From assembly GCF_037976325.1 (NCBI RefSeq), contig NZ_CP150265.1, positions 4,335,501 through 4,399,500 of the forward strand: a DNA stretch of 64,000 nucleotides, written 5' to 3'. Within the stretch, counting starts at the first letter, position 1. Each line of letters opens with the position of its first letter. Shown piece after piece: positions 1 to 8,996 of this stretch. The DNA comes from Paenibacillus sp. FSL K6-3182 (lineage in GTDB: Bacteria; Bacillota; Bacilli; Paenibacillales; Paenibacillaceae). The notes beneath the pieces were generated by a model. It did not search any database, was not told the DNA's origin, and saw nothing but the letters and a program-made list of their open reading frames with translations. The position numbers and the translations under genes were made by a program.

Positions 1-1003
1 CTACGATTTTACCGAAATATTGCTTTCCTTCAGCCAAGAGCGCGAATGCTTCTCCAATTCGATCCAGAGGGAATACGTGGTCGATGACAGGATGTAAATG
101 ATGATGGGCAATCGCTCGATTCATCTTTTCAAAGTGATCACGGTTGCCGACTTGACTGCCGCGAATAGTTGCGGCTTTCTGCAAGATGCCAGTGACATCG
201 TATTCCGGAATGGTCAAGCCCGTTAAGAACCCGACCATACTCAAGGTCCCTCCAACACGTAGCGCATTGATGGATTTTACCATTGTTGCCGCTCCGCCAA
301 TATCCAGAACATGATCGACGCCGCAGCCAGTCACCTCTAACACCGCCTTATCCCAATCGGGAACTTCCGAATAATTGATCGTTTCCCATGCGCCAAGAGC
401 TTTTGCTCGTTCCAGCTTGGCGTTGCTGCTCGATGTGATGATGGCCCGCGCTCCAGCCATAAGAGAGAACTGAAGCCCGAAGATGGAAACACCCCCTGTT
501 CCTTGCAGCAGCACGGTATCACCCGCTTTCAAACCACCGTATTCCATTAGCATGCTCCATGCGGTTAAAGCTGCGATCGGCAAGGTGGAAGCCTCCTCCC
601 ACGTGAGGTGATCGGGAATAGGAACGACTCCGTTTTCATTCAGAACGACATACTCGGCCGCCACTCCGTTCAACGGACCTCCCAGACTGTCTCTTAACAC
701 CTTTGCTCTTGGGCTGCCGGCAATGAATTGCTGTTGAAAATTACCAGCTACTCGGTCTCCAACCTGAAACTTTGTTACTCCTTGGCCAACGGCTATAACT
801 TCTCCCGCTCCGTCTGATATTGGAATGAAGGGAAATTTGATGTCGATCGGCATTAATCCGCTCAGAATCACTAGATCCCGGTAATTAAGAGAAGCTGCCC
901 TCATGCGGATCAGCACCTCCTGAGGACCCGGCGTTGGTATTTCAAGTTCCACCAGGGTTAATTCCTCAAATCCAAATCCGTTTTTCAGTTGTATAGCTTT
1001 CAT
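1..1003 (-). CDS. Zinc-type/quinone-oxidoreductase-like alcohol dehydrogenase (MDR family), 3' end cut by window
   Basis: Reading the minus strand from the ATG at 1003 gives about 334 uninterrupted codons to the window edge. It starts MKAIQLKNGFGFEELTLVE and ends ..YFGKIV, so only a residue or two should be missing. The N-terminal GroES-like part has RMRAASLNYRDL and the GD(R)VAG turn near residue 80. The Rossmann part has a glycine-rich GTGGVSIFGLQ near 170 and LDIGGA near 230. The structural-zinc cysteine cluster is absent, which is usual for NADPH:quinone reductase-like members. Substrate unknown. The ATG overlaps the SDR stop by 4 bp (ATGA), so the two are translationally coupled and the pair probably acts on one substrate. 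Confidence 0.85.
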   Translation of the reverse strand, partial: MKAIQLKNGFGFEELTLVELEIPTPGPQEVLIRMRAASLNYRDLVILSGLMPIDIKFPFIPISDGAGEVIAVGQGVTKFQVGDRVAGNFQQQFIAGSPRAKVLRDSLGGPLNGVAAEYVVLNENGVVPIPDHLTWEEASTLPIAALTAWSMLMEYGGLKAGDTVLLQGTGGVSIFGLQFSLMAGARAIITSSSNAKLERAKALGAWETINYSEVPDWDKAVLEVTGCGVDHVLDIGGAATMVKSINALRVGGTLSMVGFLTGLTIPEYDVTGILQKAATIRGSQVGNRDHFEKMNRAIAHHHLHPVIDHVFPLDRIGEAFALLAEGKQYFGKIV

Positions 1004-1842
1004 CGTATTGTCCTCCCTGAAAGATCAGATTGATTACCCGAATTCCTATTATTACTGGATCCATTGCGCGGACGAAGCATGCTTCCAACAAGCCGAAGAC
1101 CTTGCTTTCGTGTAATGAAACGCCCTAACTGCGCCCCGATATAGTTCTGCATACCAGGAACGACATACATTTTCCCTTCCTTTAATGCACGAAGTGCAAC
1201 CTCTACGACTCTTTCCGGAGTGTCTTTCTTTCCGACGGAGGCTTCTTCCGCTCCTACGACATTAAAGAAACTGGTATCCGTCGAACCGGGACAAAGTGCG
1301 AAGAATTTTATGCCGCGATCGCGGTTTTCCCAATATAACGCTTGAGTAAACGACAAGACAAAAGCTTTCGTCGCCCCATATACGGCCATATAGGGAAGCG
1401 GCTGAAATCCGGCGGTTGAAGCAACATTGATAACTGTACCTGAGCTTCTGCGCAACATGTCCGGCAAGAACAAGTGGGTCATATCTACAACAGCGGCGAC
1501 ATTGAGCATAACTTCTTCATGTTGACGCTCACCTGACACTTCTTCAAACAAACCATGTGTAGCAAAGCCAGCATTGTTGATCAGCAGTTCAATATCCACT
1601 TTCAAAAATCGACATTGCTGAAATATTTCGCTAGGTGCACCCTCCTTCGCAAGATCCATTGTGATAACCTCTGCTTTGATGCCATACTTCTTTCTGAGCT
1701 CTGATGCCAGGCTATCAAGCTTGCTCTTCGACCTTGCCACGAGAACCAAATTACTGCCTTGTTTTGCCAGTTGTCTCGCGAATTGCTCTCCAATACCGGA
1801 AGAAGCTCCCGTAATAAGTGACCATTTTCCTTGAATTGTCAA
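1000..1842 (-). CDS. SDR family NAD(P)-dependent oxidoreductase
   Basis: 280 aa classical short-chain dehydrogenase. The cofactor motif TGASSGIG is at residues 11-18, NNAG near 88-91, a catalytic Ser in NVASTAGF near 140, and YGATK (the YxxxK pair) near 155-159. The C-terminal 40 residues are basic and rich in Ser/Asn, as in DltE/YqjQ-like members. It is first in a two-gene operon with the overlapping MDR dehydrogenase and faces a TetR gene across a 280-bp divergent region, so TetR control is likely. Substrate cannot be read from sequence. Confidence 0.9.
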   Translation of the reverse strand: MTIQGKWSLITGASSGIGEQFARQLAKQGSNLVLVARSKSKLDSLASELRKKYGIKAEVITMDLAKEGAPSEIFQQCRFLKVDIELLINNAGFATHGLFEEVSGERQHEEVMLNVAAVVDMTHLFLPDMLRRSSGTVINVASTAGFQPLPYMAVYGATKAFVLSFTQALYWENRDRGIKFFALCPGSTDTSFFNVVGAEEASVGKKDTPERVVEVALRALKEGKMYVVPGMQNYIGAQLGRFITRKQGLRLVGSMLRPRNGSSNNRNSGNQSDLSGRTIR

Positions 1843-1863
1843 GTGTCAACTCTCCTTTTAAAT

Positions 1864-1980
1864 ACAATGTTTTATTATAGAAACAATGTTACCAAAACCC
1901 CAAAAGTTATCCCCACTTCCCGAGGGAGTAAGGAATCGTTGTGTTATGTTTGGTAACAGTGTTTCTTATTGGTTTCATTG
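1864..1980. promoter_or_regulatory. Divergent control region with candidate TetR operators
   Basis: GAAACAATGTTACC (1880-1893) and GGTAACAGTGTTTC (1952-1965) are inverted copies matching at 13 of 14 positions, about 58 bp apart. An extra ACAATGTT half lies at 1864-1871 and a related GGTTTCATTGTAAC at 1971-1984. They sit between the SDR/ADH operon and the tetR gene, the expected place for an autoregulated repressor's operators. Assignment is inferred from position and symmetry. Confidence 0.5.
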
Positions 1981-2124
1981 TAACTGCCCTTTTTTAGAAA
2001 GTCAATATGAGATTTGGATATCCAACGTCGCATTGACAATCGTCCAACAACTAAATAAAGTTACTGGTAAGAGAGTCAGACACTTTGTTTCCTGATGAAA
2101 ACACGATAACTGAAGGTGATGATT

Positions 2125-2784
2125 ATGAGCGACCAAGAGATATCTTCCATTGCGAATACACAAAAGTTAAAAACCTACCAAGAAGCTCGCTTGCAAAATA
2201 TTGATAATCTCCGTAAACTCGTTGTTGATGCTGCGGCTACGCTCTTGCAAGAAGAAGGGCCGGAAGCCGTTACGGTGCGTAAGATAGCACAGAAAATGGA
2301 TTGCTCGACAAAAATCATCTATAACTTGTTTGTTAATAAAGAGGGTTTAGTTCAGCAATTGTATCTGGACGGCTGTAAGCTTCTTGCTAACGAATTCGAG
2401 GGGACGCCACAGTCTACTAAACCGGCGCAGCAGTTGCTGAATTTAGGCGAAACCTTTTGGCAATTTGGGCAGCGCTACTCCAGCTATTATAAGCTGATGT
2501 TTGGAGGAGCCTTCGCAGATTTCAAACCGGACGAGGAAAGCATGCATGGCACCATAACAGCCATGAGGCAATTATTGACAGTGATCAGCAATGCACAAGA
2601 GCAAGGTCTGATTCACAGTCAGTATGACACGGAAACCTTTATACTTATATTCTGGGCTTCACTCCACGGCGTTATTCATCTTTACATTGGAGGACACTTG
2701 GGAGATGTACAATCGGCCCATTCAGTATACAGGCAAACGTTATCTTTAATTGTCAGCTCGTTGTTTCCAAATCATAACGCCTAA
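2125..2784 (+). CDS. TetR/AcrR family transcriptional regulator
   Basis: 219 aa from the ATG at 2125, chosen because GAAGG (2112-2116) lies 8 nt upstream; earlier GTG/ATG codons at 2116 and 2119 overlap that ribosome site. The N-terminal helix-turn-helix spans about residues 25-65, with VTVRKIAQKMDCSTKIIYNLF as the typical recognition segment. The remainder is an all-helical ligand/dimer domain of the WHG type (FGQRYSSYYKLMFGG). It diverges from the SDR/ADH operon and probably represses it. Ligand unknown. Confidence 0.88.
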   Translation: MSDQEISSIANTQKLKTYQEARLQNIDNLRKLVVDAAATLLQEEGPEAVTVRKIAQKMDCSTKIIYNLFVNKEGLVQQLYLDGCKLLANEFEGTPQSTKPAQQLLNLGETFWQFGQRYSSYYKLMFGGAFADFKPDEESMHGTITAMRQLLTVISNAQEQGLIHSQYDTETFILIFWASLHGVIHLYIGGHLGDVQSAHSVYRQTLSLIVSSLFPNHNA

Positions 2785-3000
2785 ACGGGGATCCTAATTC
2801 GGTAAAGGTGGGCATCACAACTGAGCCAAGTGCCATTTCGTGAAGAAAAACTATTTCAAAAAGCCTTCCCATATATGTTTCTTCAACGTTCTAGTATTAA
2901 TATAGCCTCCAACTTTTAAAAAGATGGGGGCTAATAGACGTTTGCCCATTTGAATAGACTCCCAGTAAATAAAATTTATCCTTTTGGAGTTAACACAATT

Positions 3001-3099
3001 TATAAACAAAAAAAACACCCCGAAGGGTGGTCCATACTCATGATGAGCACTATAGGATTTGTATAGGAGTGGAGAGTCCTGTCCTGAATCTGTAGCTTT
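3001..3099 (-). repeat. Family-1 structured repeat, copy A (subtype 1)
   Basis: Read on the minus strand it has a conserved 5' part (CTACAGattCAGGACAGGAC then CTCTCCACTCCTAT), an imperfect hairpin around CTCATCATGAG, then a GGGTG/CACCC stem with a TTCG loop and a T-run. This copy has a damaged terminator stem: one C is missing compared with copies B and F. It lies beyond the terminator of the DUF6881 gene. The region 2785-3190 holds nothing else recognised. Confidence 0.75.
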
Positions 3100-3193
3100 G
3101 GACTGATATTTACTCTCATAAAGGATTTCATTTTGTCCACCTATTCGGGACAGGAACATACTCATAATAACAATTAGGGTTTTGGAGAAAAAA

Positions 3194-3228
3194 AACCACA
3201 TGCAAGTATTTTTCACTTGCATGTGGTT
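3194..3228 (-). terminator. Rho-independent terminator of the DUF6881 gene
   Basis: Perfect 14-bp stem AACCACATGCAAGT / ACTTGCATGTGGTT with a 7-nt loop, followed on the minus strand by a run of T. It lies 16 bp after the stop of the gene at 3244. Confidence 0.85.
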
Positions 3229-3243
3229 AGTAATGTTACTGTC

Positions 3244-3522
3244 TTATTGTTTAGTATATGAAGCCCATATGATCTCAAAATCTTCTCTGCTTAACTGAGT
3301 AGCTATTATCTCATTGTCATTATCAATCTCTTCTAAGGTAGGTATCACCTGATCTGCCAACAATGTTTTACCAACTTCATTTTCGCTAGAAGCATAGCCC
3401 ACACTACCATCAAAATATATTTCAACTTTCCTAACTTCATATTCTACGTCATCTATCTCCGAGTAAATAATCTGAGGTACTCTTTCCTCAGCTGTTGTTA
3501 ATTCAATGTGCATATACCGCAT
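3244..3522 (-). CDS. DUF6881-type small protein, probable orphan immunity protein
   Basis: 92 aa from the ATG at 3522 (GGAG seven nt upstream); a longer in-frame start at 3543 lacks a ribosome site. The pattern IIYSEIDDVEYEVRKVEIY, then DGSVGYA and a C-terminal EDFEIIW, resembles the DUF6881 family as I recall it. Such small proteins are often found beside polymorphic toxins in Firmicutes, and the next genes upstream are toxin and immunity remnants. No toxin partner is intact here. Followed by its own strong terminator. Confidence 0.6.
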   Translation of the reverse strand: MRYMHIELTTAEERVPQIIYSEIDDVEYEVRKVEIYFDGSVGYASSENEVGKTLLADQVIPTLEEIDNDNEIIATQLSREDFEIIWASYTKQ

Positions 3523-3711
3523 GACAACTCTCCATTCAAACAATTAAATTATCTGACCATTACCATTGTTAACCCCTGAACTGACAACACGCTTACTAAT
3601 GTCTAAATACGTTTCCGTTAAACAAAAATATCTTGATAATCTATTTAATTCTGATCTCCTATTTAAATAATTGCTGCCTTATTACCACCTCGCAACTTGT
3701 GATACACCTCC

Positions 3712-3750
3712 AAAAAACCTTGATAGACATAAAATCAATCAAGGTTTTTT
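3712..3750 (-). terminator. Terminator downstream of the gene at 3761
   Basis: AAAAAACCTTGAT and ATCAAGGTTTTTT form a 13-bp stem around a 13-nt loop, with T-runs on both strands, 10 bp beyond the stop of the 134-aa gene. Confidence 0.8.
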
Positions 3751-3760
3751 ACTATATTAC

Positions 3761-4165
3761 TTACTTCATCCCAAAGTATGGATCTTCAACATGCCCATCT
3801 AGATCAGCAATTGCTTCTTCTATAACACTTCTTATTTCGTTTCTCAGATTTTCATTTAATAAACTTTTCATGTACTTATATGCTTTTGTTAACCCTAATC
3901 GACCGATAATTGATGATATAAATTCAACATCATTTATTGACTCCTTATTCCAATTACTTAAGATCCAATTTTCAATTTCATTTTTCAAGTTATTGTCCAG
4001 TAACTCATATGCATGCCACTGTCTGTCTGATAATTCTAACAAAGCCTCTAGAGCCTCTTCTACGCTAAAAGCTTGTAATTTTATTTTGGTGACTAATTCT
4101 TCAAATAGCTCCTTCAACCGAGATGTAGAGATATAATCGGGTAAAGATTTATAATATTCCAACAA
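3761..4165 (-). CDS. Putative immunity protein of a degraded polymorphic toxin
   Basis: 134 aa, acidic and largely helical; I do not recognise the family. It starts with TTG codons (4165 or 4162), with the GGGGGG run just before the upstream fragment's stop as ribosome site. It follows within 7 bp a fragment that looks like the C-terminal end of a secreted toxin, the usual toxin-then-immunity order, and that order is the basis for the call. Its own reading frame is intact although the toxin frame is not. Confidence 0.5.
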   Translation of the reverse strand: MLEYYKSLPDYISTSRLKELFEELVTKIKLQAFSVEEALEALLELSDRQWHAYELLDNNLKNEIENWILSNWNKESINDVEFISSIIGRLGLTKAYKYMKSLLNENLRNEIRSVIEEAIADLDGHVEDPYFGMK

Positions 4166-4171
4166 ATTTTA

Positions 4172-4350
4172 TTACCCCCCAAAATCAACAGAAATATGAG
4201 TAATATTACTTGGATTTTTATAGAATTTACTATCTTGTCCAAGAAGTTTATTTCCAACTTTGATTTGTGCAGTCCAACCGTTTCCCTAATTACTATCTGG
4301 AAATTTTAAAGCTGCATTCGAATCTGGAGCATTCCACGTTCATAGGTAGC
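4172..4350 (-). pseudogene. C-terminal remnant of a polymorphic toxin
   Basis: Minus-strand translation gives NAPDSNAALKFPDSN, an amber TAG (4286-4288), then GNGWTAQIKVGNKLL and ..THISVDFGG-stop. A further piece (VISSYATYE) lies one frame away just upstream, so there is at least one frameshift and one nonsense change. The stop lies directly before the putative immunity gene. No signal or repeat domain of the original large protein remains in the window. Confidence 0.55.
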
Positions 4351-4361
4351 ATAAGAAGAAA

Positions 4362-4807
4362 TCACTTTCTCTCCATGCCTTTTAGGTCACCATAATAGTA
4401 AACAATACCCTTTAACTGATGTAATGTTGTTGCCAAATAACTTTGTTCACTGTCAAACTCAAATTGCAATATATTCTCTTCACTCGCTGATTCTTGAAAA
4501 TACCCTCGAATATTAATCTGACCTAACCCATTAAAACTAAGGTCAAATTTAAAGTTATTTTCTGATTCTAAAAAGGTTACCCCCCCTTTTAAATCAAAAT
4601 AACATTTATGTAACTGAACGAAAAACTCATAAACCTGACCCGTTGAAAACCATAGCTCAGCATCTTTGACATAATAATTTCTACTATTAATTTCAACTTT
4701 TCCCTTAACTTCAAAGCCTCCCAAATAACATAATTGACTATATCACAGGATATATTATATATTCCTGACTCACCATAAGCATCTCGCGTGACAGTTAACT
4801 TATACAT
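4362..4807 (-). pseudogene. WapI-type immunity-like gene, frameshifted
   Basis: Two frames together make one protein. MYKLTVTRDAYGESGIYNIS.. (from ATG 4807) continues as GGFEVKGKVEINSRNYY..ELWF in another frame from about 4724, ending at 4362 with ..KGIVYYYGDLKGMERK. The second part has only a TTG start with no ribosome site, and the frame behind it closes at a TGA, so a frameshift near 4725-4760 is the simplest reading. Resemblance to WapI-family immunity proteins (GFEVKGKVEI, FNGLGxxNIxGxFQE) is from memory. It fits the neighbouring toxin remnants. Confidence 0.5.
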
Positions 4808-4970
4808 ATATTACTAAGAGTACTATAAAAATAAAGGTGACCCAAGTGTAGTAATTTTACTAGCATCGCTTTAACTAGATATAAACAATGTTTTTCTTCG
4901 TCTACAATTTCAAGATAGACAGCTCGTTCTTGACAAACACCAATAAATATGAAAACTTGGAGGTATCCAG

Positions 4971-5906
4971 ATGATCCCCGAAGAAATTCGATCATTAGAG
5001 CGTTCAATTGATGAGATAACAGAAATTGCAAAAGGATTTGGATTAGATTTCTATCAAATGCGCTATGAGATTTGTCCTGCATAGATCATTTATACATTCG
5101 GTTCTTATGGTATGCCTACAAGATTTAATCATTGAAGATTTGTAAAAACTTTCCACAAAATGGAGCTCCAACACGACTTCGGCTTGAGTAAGATTTACGT
5201 GCTTGTAATTAACTCCAACCCCTGCTACGCATTTCTTCTTGAAGGAAATTCTTTAATTCAGAATAAACTCATCGTCGCTCATGTGCTCGCTCACTGTGAT
5301 TTTTTCAAAAACAACGCTCGCTTTGGTGTAACCAATCGCAATATGGTCAAGAGCATGTCTGCTACAACTGATCGCATTCATCAATATGAAATGGATCATG
5401 GCACGGAGGCGGTCGAAAAGTTTATCAATGCGATCCTTGCTATTCAAGAGCATGTCGATCCGACGCTTATTAAGCCTTATCAATTAGATAAGAAACGTTA
5501 TATCGAAATGGTGCAAAAGGACAGTGAGCGCTCGGAGTGGAATATCCCTTCCTCCTCTTACGATGACTTGTGGAATCTGGACCCGGATCGGACGGCTGCC
5601 GCCGCATCAGCCGCTCAATCGCAGGCTACTGACGCCAAGCGATTTTCGCCACGGCCAGAAAAAGATCTCATCTGGTTCATTGAGGAGTACTCCCCTACTC
5701 TTGAGGATTGGCAGCGCTACATTCTATCTATGCTTCGCGATGAGATGCTCTACTTCTGGCCTCAAATCGAGACCAAGATTATGAACGAAGGCTGGGCCTC
5801 CTACTGGCATCAGCGGATCATACGCGAGCTTGATCTGACTAGCGATGAAACGATTGAGTTCGATAAGCTGATTTTATATTTCTTGACTACTTTCACCTCC
5901 CTCTAA
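4971..5906 (+). pseudogene. spoVR: spoVR pseudogene (stage V sporulation protein R)
   Basis: One frame from ATG 4971 (GGAGG upstream) reads [27 protein letters not shown], then TAG at 5082, IIYTFGSYGMPTRFNH, TGA at 5133 (a Trp position in SpoVR), and then continues unbroken: [69 protein letters not shown]. Similarity stops after TIEFDKL; the last 11 residues are unrelated and roughly the final third of SpoVR (about 470 aa in B. subtilis) is absent. SpoVR acts in spore cortex formation. This copy is almost certainly dead. Confidence 0.9.
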
Positions 5907-5969
5907 GGTAGGATTCAATAGTTTCCATGCTTTCGCTACAACAATTCAATTTAGTTTTATAATTAGAAT

Positions 5970-6009
5970 ATCCCCCCTCTCGTGGTCAACTTACCACGAG
6001 AGGGGGGAT
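5970..6009. terminator. Strong bidirectional terminator
   Basis: A perfect 17-bp stem, ATCCCCCCTCTCGTGGT and its complement, with a 6-nt loop and T/A tracts on both sides. It separates the spoVR remnant from the sulfur operon read on the other strand. Confidence 0.85.
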
Positions 6010-6172
6010 TTTGAAATTTATCAGATTTATGATTATCATATCGTTGAATTTAATATCCGTAGCATAGACTTTCATAAACCAATTTATTTGAGCAATACTG
6101 TCATATCTAATGAATTCTTTCAGTACCATCAATATTAAGCACACCACATGTCTTGTACGCTATAACAGCAAA

Positions 6173-6192
6173 AAACGGCATCTCTGCCGTTT
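6173..6192 (-). terminator. Terminator at the end of the sulfur operon
   Basis: Stem AAACGGCA / TGCCGTTT with a 4-nt loop and a TTTTTT run on the minus strand, 70 bp after the tauE-like stop. Confidence 0.7.
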
Positions 6193-6259
6193 GTGTTTAA
6201 TGTGTTTGTGAAAAATAGGGGGATAGAACCCCTGACAAGTACTAAATATTAGACTCACT

Positions 6260-7036
6260 TTACAATAAATCAATCCATATTTTAACAGCAGTTGCTAAAA
6301 TTAATACAGCTAAAATGGCTTGTAATGCCTTCGTATTCAATGTTTTGCCCACTTTTGCTCCAAGTGGTGCCGCAATAAGACTAGCAACAATCATGATAAT
6401 TGCTGGCAAGTAATCGACTTGCCCTGTCATTAATTTACCAATACTTCCTCCTATAGAGGAGATAAATGTAATGGCTAAACTCGTAGCAATCGTCATTCGC
6501 GTTGGAATTTTAAGCACGACTAACATAATGGGGACAAGTAAAAATCCACCGGCGGCTCCAACAATGCCAGACCCTACACCAACAATTAACGCTAGAACTA
6601 CTGCTATTGTTTTATTAAATGTTACTTTATCTAATGGAATATCATCGATATGTTTTTTCGGTACAAACATCATGATTGCCGCTAATGTAGCGAGTATCCC
6701 ATACACAACATTTACAGACTGCTCAGATAGATGCGACGAGCCAAAGCTACCAATAAAACTTCCGAGTAATATTGAGCCACCCATGTAGATAATTAGTGAT
6801 TTATTGAGAAAACCACCTTTACGATAAGCCCAAACTCCCGCGATCGATGCAAAAAATACTTGTACCGCGCTAATACCTGAAACCTGATGTGCTGTAAAAG
6901 ATACTATCCCAAATATTGGCGGTATATATAAAAGCATTGGGTACTTAATAATAGAGCCACCAACACCAAGCATTCCTGATACAAAAGAACCGATAAAACC
7001 TATTAAAAATATGACAACAATAAATGTGATATCCAT
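6260..7036 (-). CDS. TauE/SafE family sulfite/sulfur-anion exporter (YrkJ-like)
   Basis: 258 aa with about eight hydrophobic segments. The TauE/SafE signatures [16 protein letters not shown] (near 22-37) and the internal repeat [16 protein letters not shown] (near 158-173) are both present. The family exports sulfite, sulfoacetate or related anions across the membrane. It is last in the sulfane-sulfur operon, so it probably expels sulfite or thiosulfate made by the persulfide dioxygenase. B. subtilis yrkJ holds the same place. Confidence 0.88.
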   Translation of the reverse strand: MDITFIVVIFLIGFIGSFVSGMLGVGGSIIKYPMLLYIPPIFGIVSFTAHQVSGISAVQVFFASIAGVWAYRKGGFLNKSLIIYMGGSILLGSFIGSFGSSHLSEQSVNVVYGILATLAAIMMFVPKKHIDDIPLDKVTFNKTIAVVLALIVGVGSGIVGAAGGFLLVPIMLVVLKIPTRMTIATSLAITFISSIGGSIGKLMTGQVDYLPAIIMIVASLIAAPLGAKVGKTLNTKALQAILAVLILATAVKIWIDLL

Positions 7037-7101
7037 ACTTTTCCCTTCTTTCTAATAACATGGCGGGCTTCGATGATCGAAACCCGCCTAAAAGAACTAC
7101 A

Positions 7102-7329
7102 TTACGCTTTTTTTATATAAAATTTAAATACGTCAGCGTCTTCTGATTGTTCTAAAATGGTATGTCCGCCTGCATTTGCCCAAGCTGGAAAATCTGCAAG
7201 CGCACCTTTGTCCGTCACATGAATCTCTACTACTTCACCTGAAGCAACGGAATCCATTGCTTTTTTTGTTCGAACGATTGGCATAGGACATGCTAGTCCT
7301 TTTGCGTCTATTATTTTGACTACTTTCAT
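7102..7329 (-). CDS. TusA-like sulfur carrier protein (YrkI-like)
   Basis: 75 aa, a single SirA/TusA domain. The GLACPMPIVRTKKAM motif near residues 11-25 carries the conserved Cys that accepts persulfide sulfur. It lies between the rhodanese-MBL gene and the exporter. It probably shuttles sulfane sulfur within this operon's relay rather than acting in tRNA thiolation. Confidence 0.9.
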   Translation of the reverse strand: MKVVKIIDAKGLACPMPIVRTKKAMDSVASGEVVEIHVTDKGALADFPAWANAGGHTILEQSEDADVFKFYIKKA

Positions 7330-7371
7330 AATTAAATAACCCCATTTCGTTTTTTAATCTATTTGGACCAA

Positions 7372-8505
7372 TTAACGTACTGAACAACGGTTTGGACCAA
7401 TTTCCATTTCGGTTTGTTCCTCATAATTAGGATTGATTTTCCCCATATTAACCTGGCGAATTTGCTGATATGCATTCGGTTGTGGTGGTAAATGATCGGT
7501 TACAATACTGCGGAATTCACCTTCATCCTCAATATTCAAACCGTGATTTTCAACGAGTAAATCACCTAATCGTTTCGCAACAGTACCGTTTTCATTCAAT
7601 TCATCGATGATCATAAAATGTGCGGGTAGTACAATTAAGTCCTCTGCAAGTTCTCTATAACGACGATATAATGTCTCACGAAGATCTCCTACCCAATTAT
7701 CCGCAAGACCTGCTAAGTCAGGACGACCAATTGAATCGATGAATAGAATATCACCTGTTAATAGATACTTATCGTCTACTACAAATGAAGTTGATCCAAT
7801 CGTATGACCCGGTGAGTAAAGTGCACCTACTTCAATGTTAGAAGCACCGATTTGAACCATCAATCCGTCCTCAAGAGGTTTATAATCAAACACAACTTCT
7901 TCTGCATCCTTCGAAGGCAAGTAGTACGTTGCACCAGTAGCCTCTGCAATAGAACGCCCTCCTGAAATATGATCAGCATGTAGATGAGTATCAAATACGT
8001 GTTTTATTTTCACATTTTTCTCTTCTGCGAAGCTGGTGAATACTTCTGTAAATCTTACAGCATCGATAAGTGCTGCCTCCCCCTCTGAGATTACCATATA
8101 AGAAAGACAACCTTTCCCTAAACGAACGAATTGATATAATTCACCGTTGCCAGAAAGATCAGCTACTTTTATTGGCTCTAAATAACTACTCCAAGATTTC
8201 ATGCCACCTTCTAAATAACTAACAGATAGAGTAGCATCGGCTTCACTCAACATGTCAGCCACCATGATCGAGGATCCTTCTTTAGCACAGACAACTAATA
8301 TATCTTTGTCCGTTGGAATTTGAGGAATTATGCTCTCAACACCATCTAATAATTCGAAATACGGAATATTTAAATAGTCGAATTGATGTCCTTCAATTTT
8401 CCAATCTTCATATGCATCTGCATTACGTACATCCAAAATAAATAATGATTGATTTTCAATGACTTTACGAGCAACATCTGATGCTGTCCATTTTATTACT
8501 GACAT
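7372..8505 (-). CDS. Rhodanese-MBL fold fusion, probable persulfide dioxygenase (YrkH-like)
   Basis: 377 aa. Residues 1-110 form a rhodanese domain ([15 protein letters not shown]) with a candidate Cys in VVCAKEGSS near 73. Residues 120-350 are an ETHE1-type metallo-beta-lactamase fold with THLHADH near 173-179, SPGHTIGS near 232, GDILFID near 252 and a late H in LPAHFM. Related ETHE1/CstB enzymes oxidise glutathione or other low-molecular-weight thiol persulfides to sulfite in the cytoplasm. The domain order (rhodanese first) matches YrkH rather than staphylococcal CstB. The exact persulfide substrate is not readable. Confidence 0.85.
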   Translation of the reverse strand: MSVIKWTASDVARKVIENQSLFILDVRNADAYEDWKIEGHQFDYLNIPYFELLDGVESIIPQIPTDKDILVVCAKEGSSIMVADMLSEADATLSVSYLEGGMKSWSSYLEPIKVADLSGNGELYQFVRLGKGCLSYMVISEGEAALIDAVRFTEVFTSFAEEKNVKIKHVFDTHLHADHISGGRSIAEATGATYYLPSKDAEEVVFDYKPLEDGLMVQIGASNIEVGALYSPGHTIGSTSFVVDDKYLLTGDILFIDSIGRPDLAGLADNWVGDLRETLYRRYRELAEDLIVLPAHFMIIDELNENGTVAKRLGDLLVENHGLNIEDEGEFRSIVTDHLPPQPNAYQQIRQVNMGKINPNYEEQTEMEIGPNRCSVR

Positions 8506-8583
8506 TTCAAATTACCCCCATAGGTATATTTTTGTTATTTTTTTAGTGAGAGAAGAATCCCCTCACTAATTTATCCTATTACT

Positions 8584-8979
8584 CTAAAAAGTTAATGATG
8601 GAGCGGCATCTTTGGCAAATTCAAGGAATGTAACGGCTCCACCTACTTCAATACCATCTACAAAGTTTTCCTTAGTTAGATTCATAACATCCATCGTCAT
8701 CTGGCAAGCGATGAATGTCACACCTAACTCTTGTGCCATTTCAACCAATTGAGGAATCGCTGGAACATTTGCTTTAGTAAATCCTTCCGCCATAAATTCT
8801 TTACCAGCTGGCAAGGAAAGCCCATGCATACCTTGCTTATGAATTAAATTCAACCCTTCAAATGTGAAAAAAATAGCGACTTCTTTTTCAGAAGCTGCTG
8901 CTGCTGTTGCGATGTTAAATACTTTATAAGCGTCGAATAGACCACCATTACTCGCGATAATTGCTACTTTGTTTGACAT
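8584..8979 (-). CDS. DsrE/DsrF-like sulfur relay protein
   Basis: 131 aa from ATG 8979, which has GGAGG at a good distance; the in-frame ATG 48 bp earlier runs into the preceding gene. DsrE fold: KVAIIASNGGLFDAYKVFN at the start and TFIACQMTMDVMNL near residues 90-105, with the Cys that receives sulfur in this family. It lies between the TusA-rhodanese gene and the rhodanese-MBL gene, which supports a role in handing persulfide sulfur between carriers. Confidence 0.87.
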   Translation of the reverse strand: MSNKVAIIASNGGLFDAYKVFNIATAAAASEKEVAIFFTFEGLNLIHKQGMHGLSLPAGKEFMAEGFTKANVPAIPQLVEMAQELGVTFIACQMTMDVMNLTKENFVDGIEVGGAVTFLEFAKDAAPSLTF

Positions 8980-8996
8980 AGTGAACCCTCCATAAG

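Noticed and set aside
3030..3060. Hammerhead-like CATGATGAG core in family-1 subtype 1
   Set aside because: The GAAA box and three-stem layout are absent; the sequence is explained by a simple hairpin.
2851..3222. 123-codon minus-strand open frame
   Set aside because: It runs through a terminator and family-1 copy A, has no ribosome site and no protein-like pattern.
3633..4136. 167-codon plus-strand open frame
   Set aside because: Antisense to the 134-aa putative immunity gene, and its composition looks like antisense sequence.
6205..6240. tRNA-like T-arm (GGGGGATAGAACCCCTGAC)
   Set aside because: No matching acceptor, anticodon arm or CCA region around it; at most a relic.
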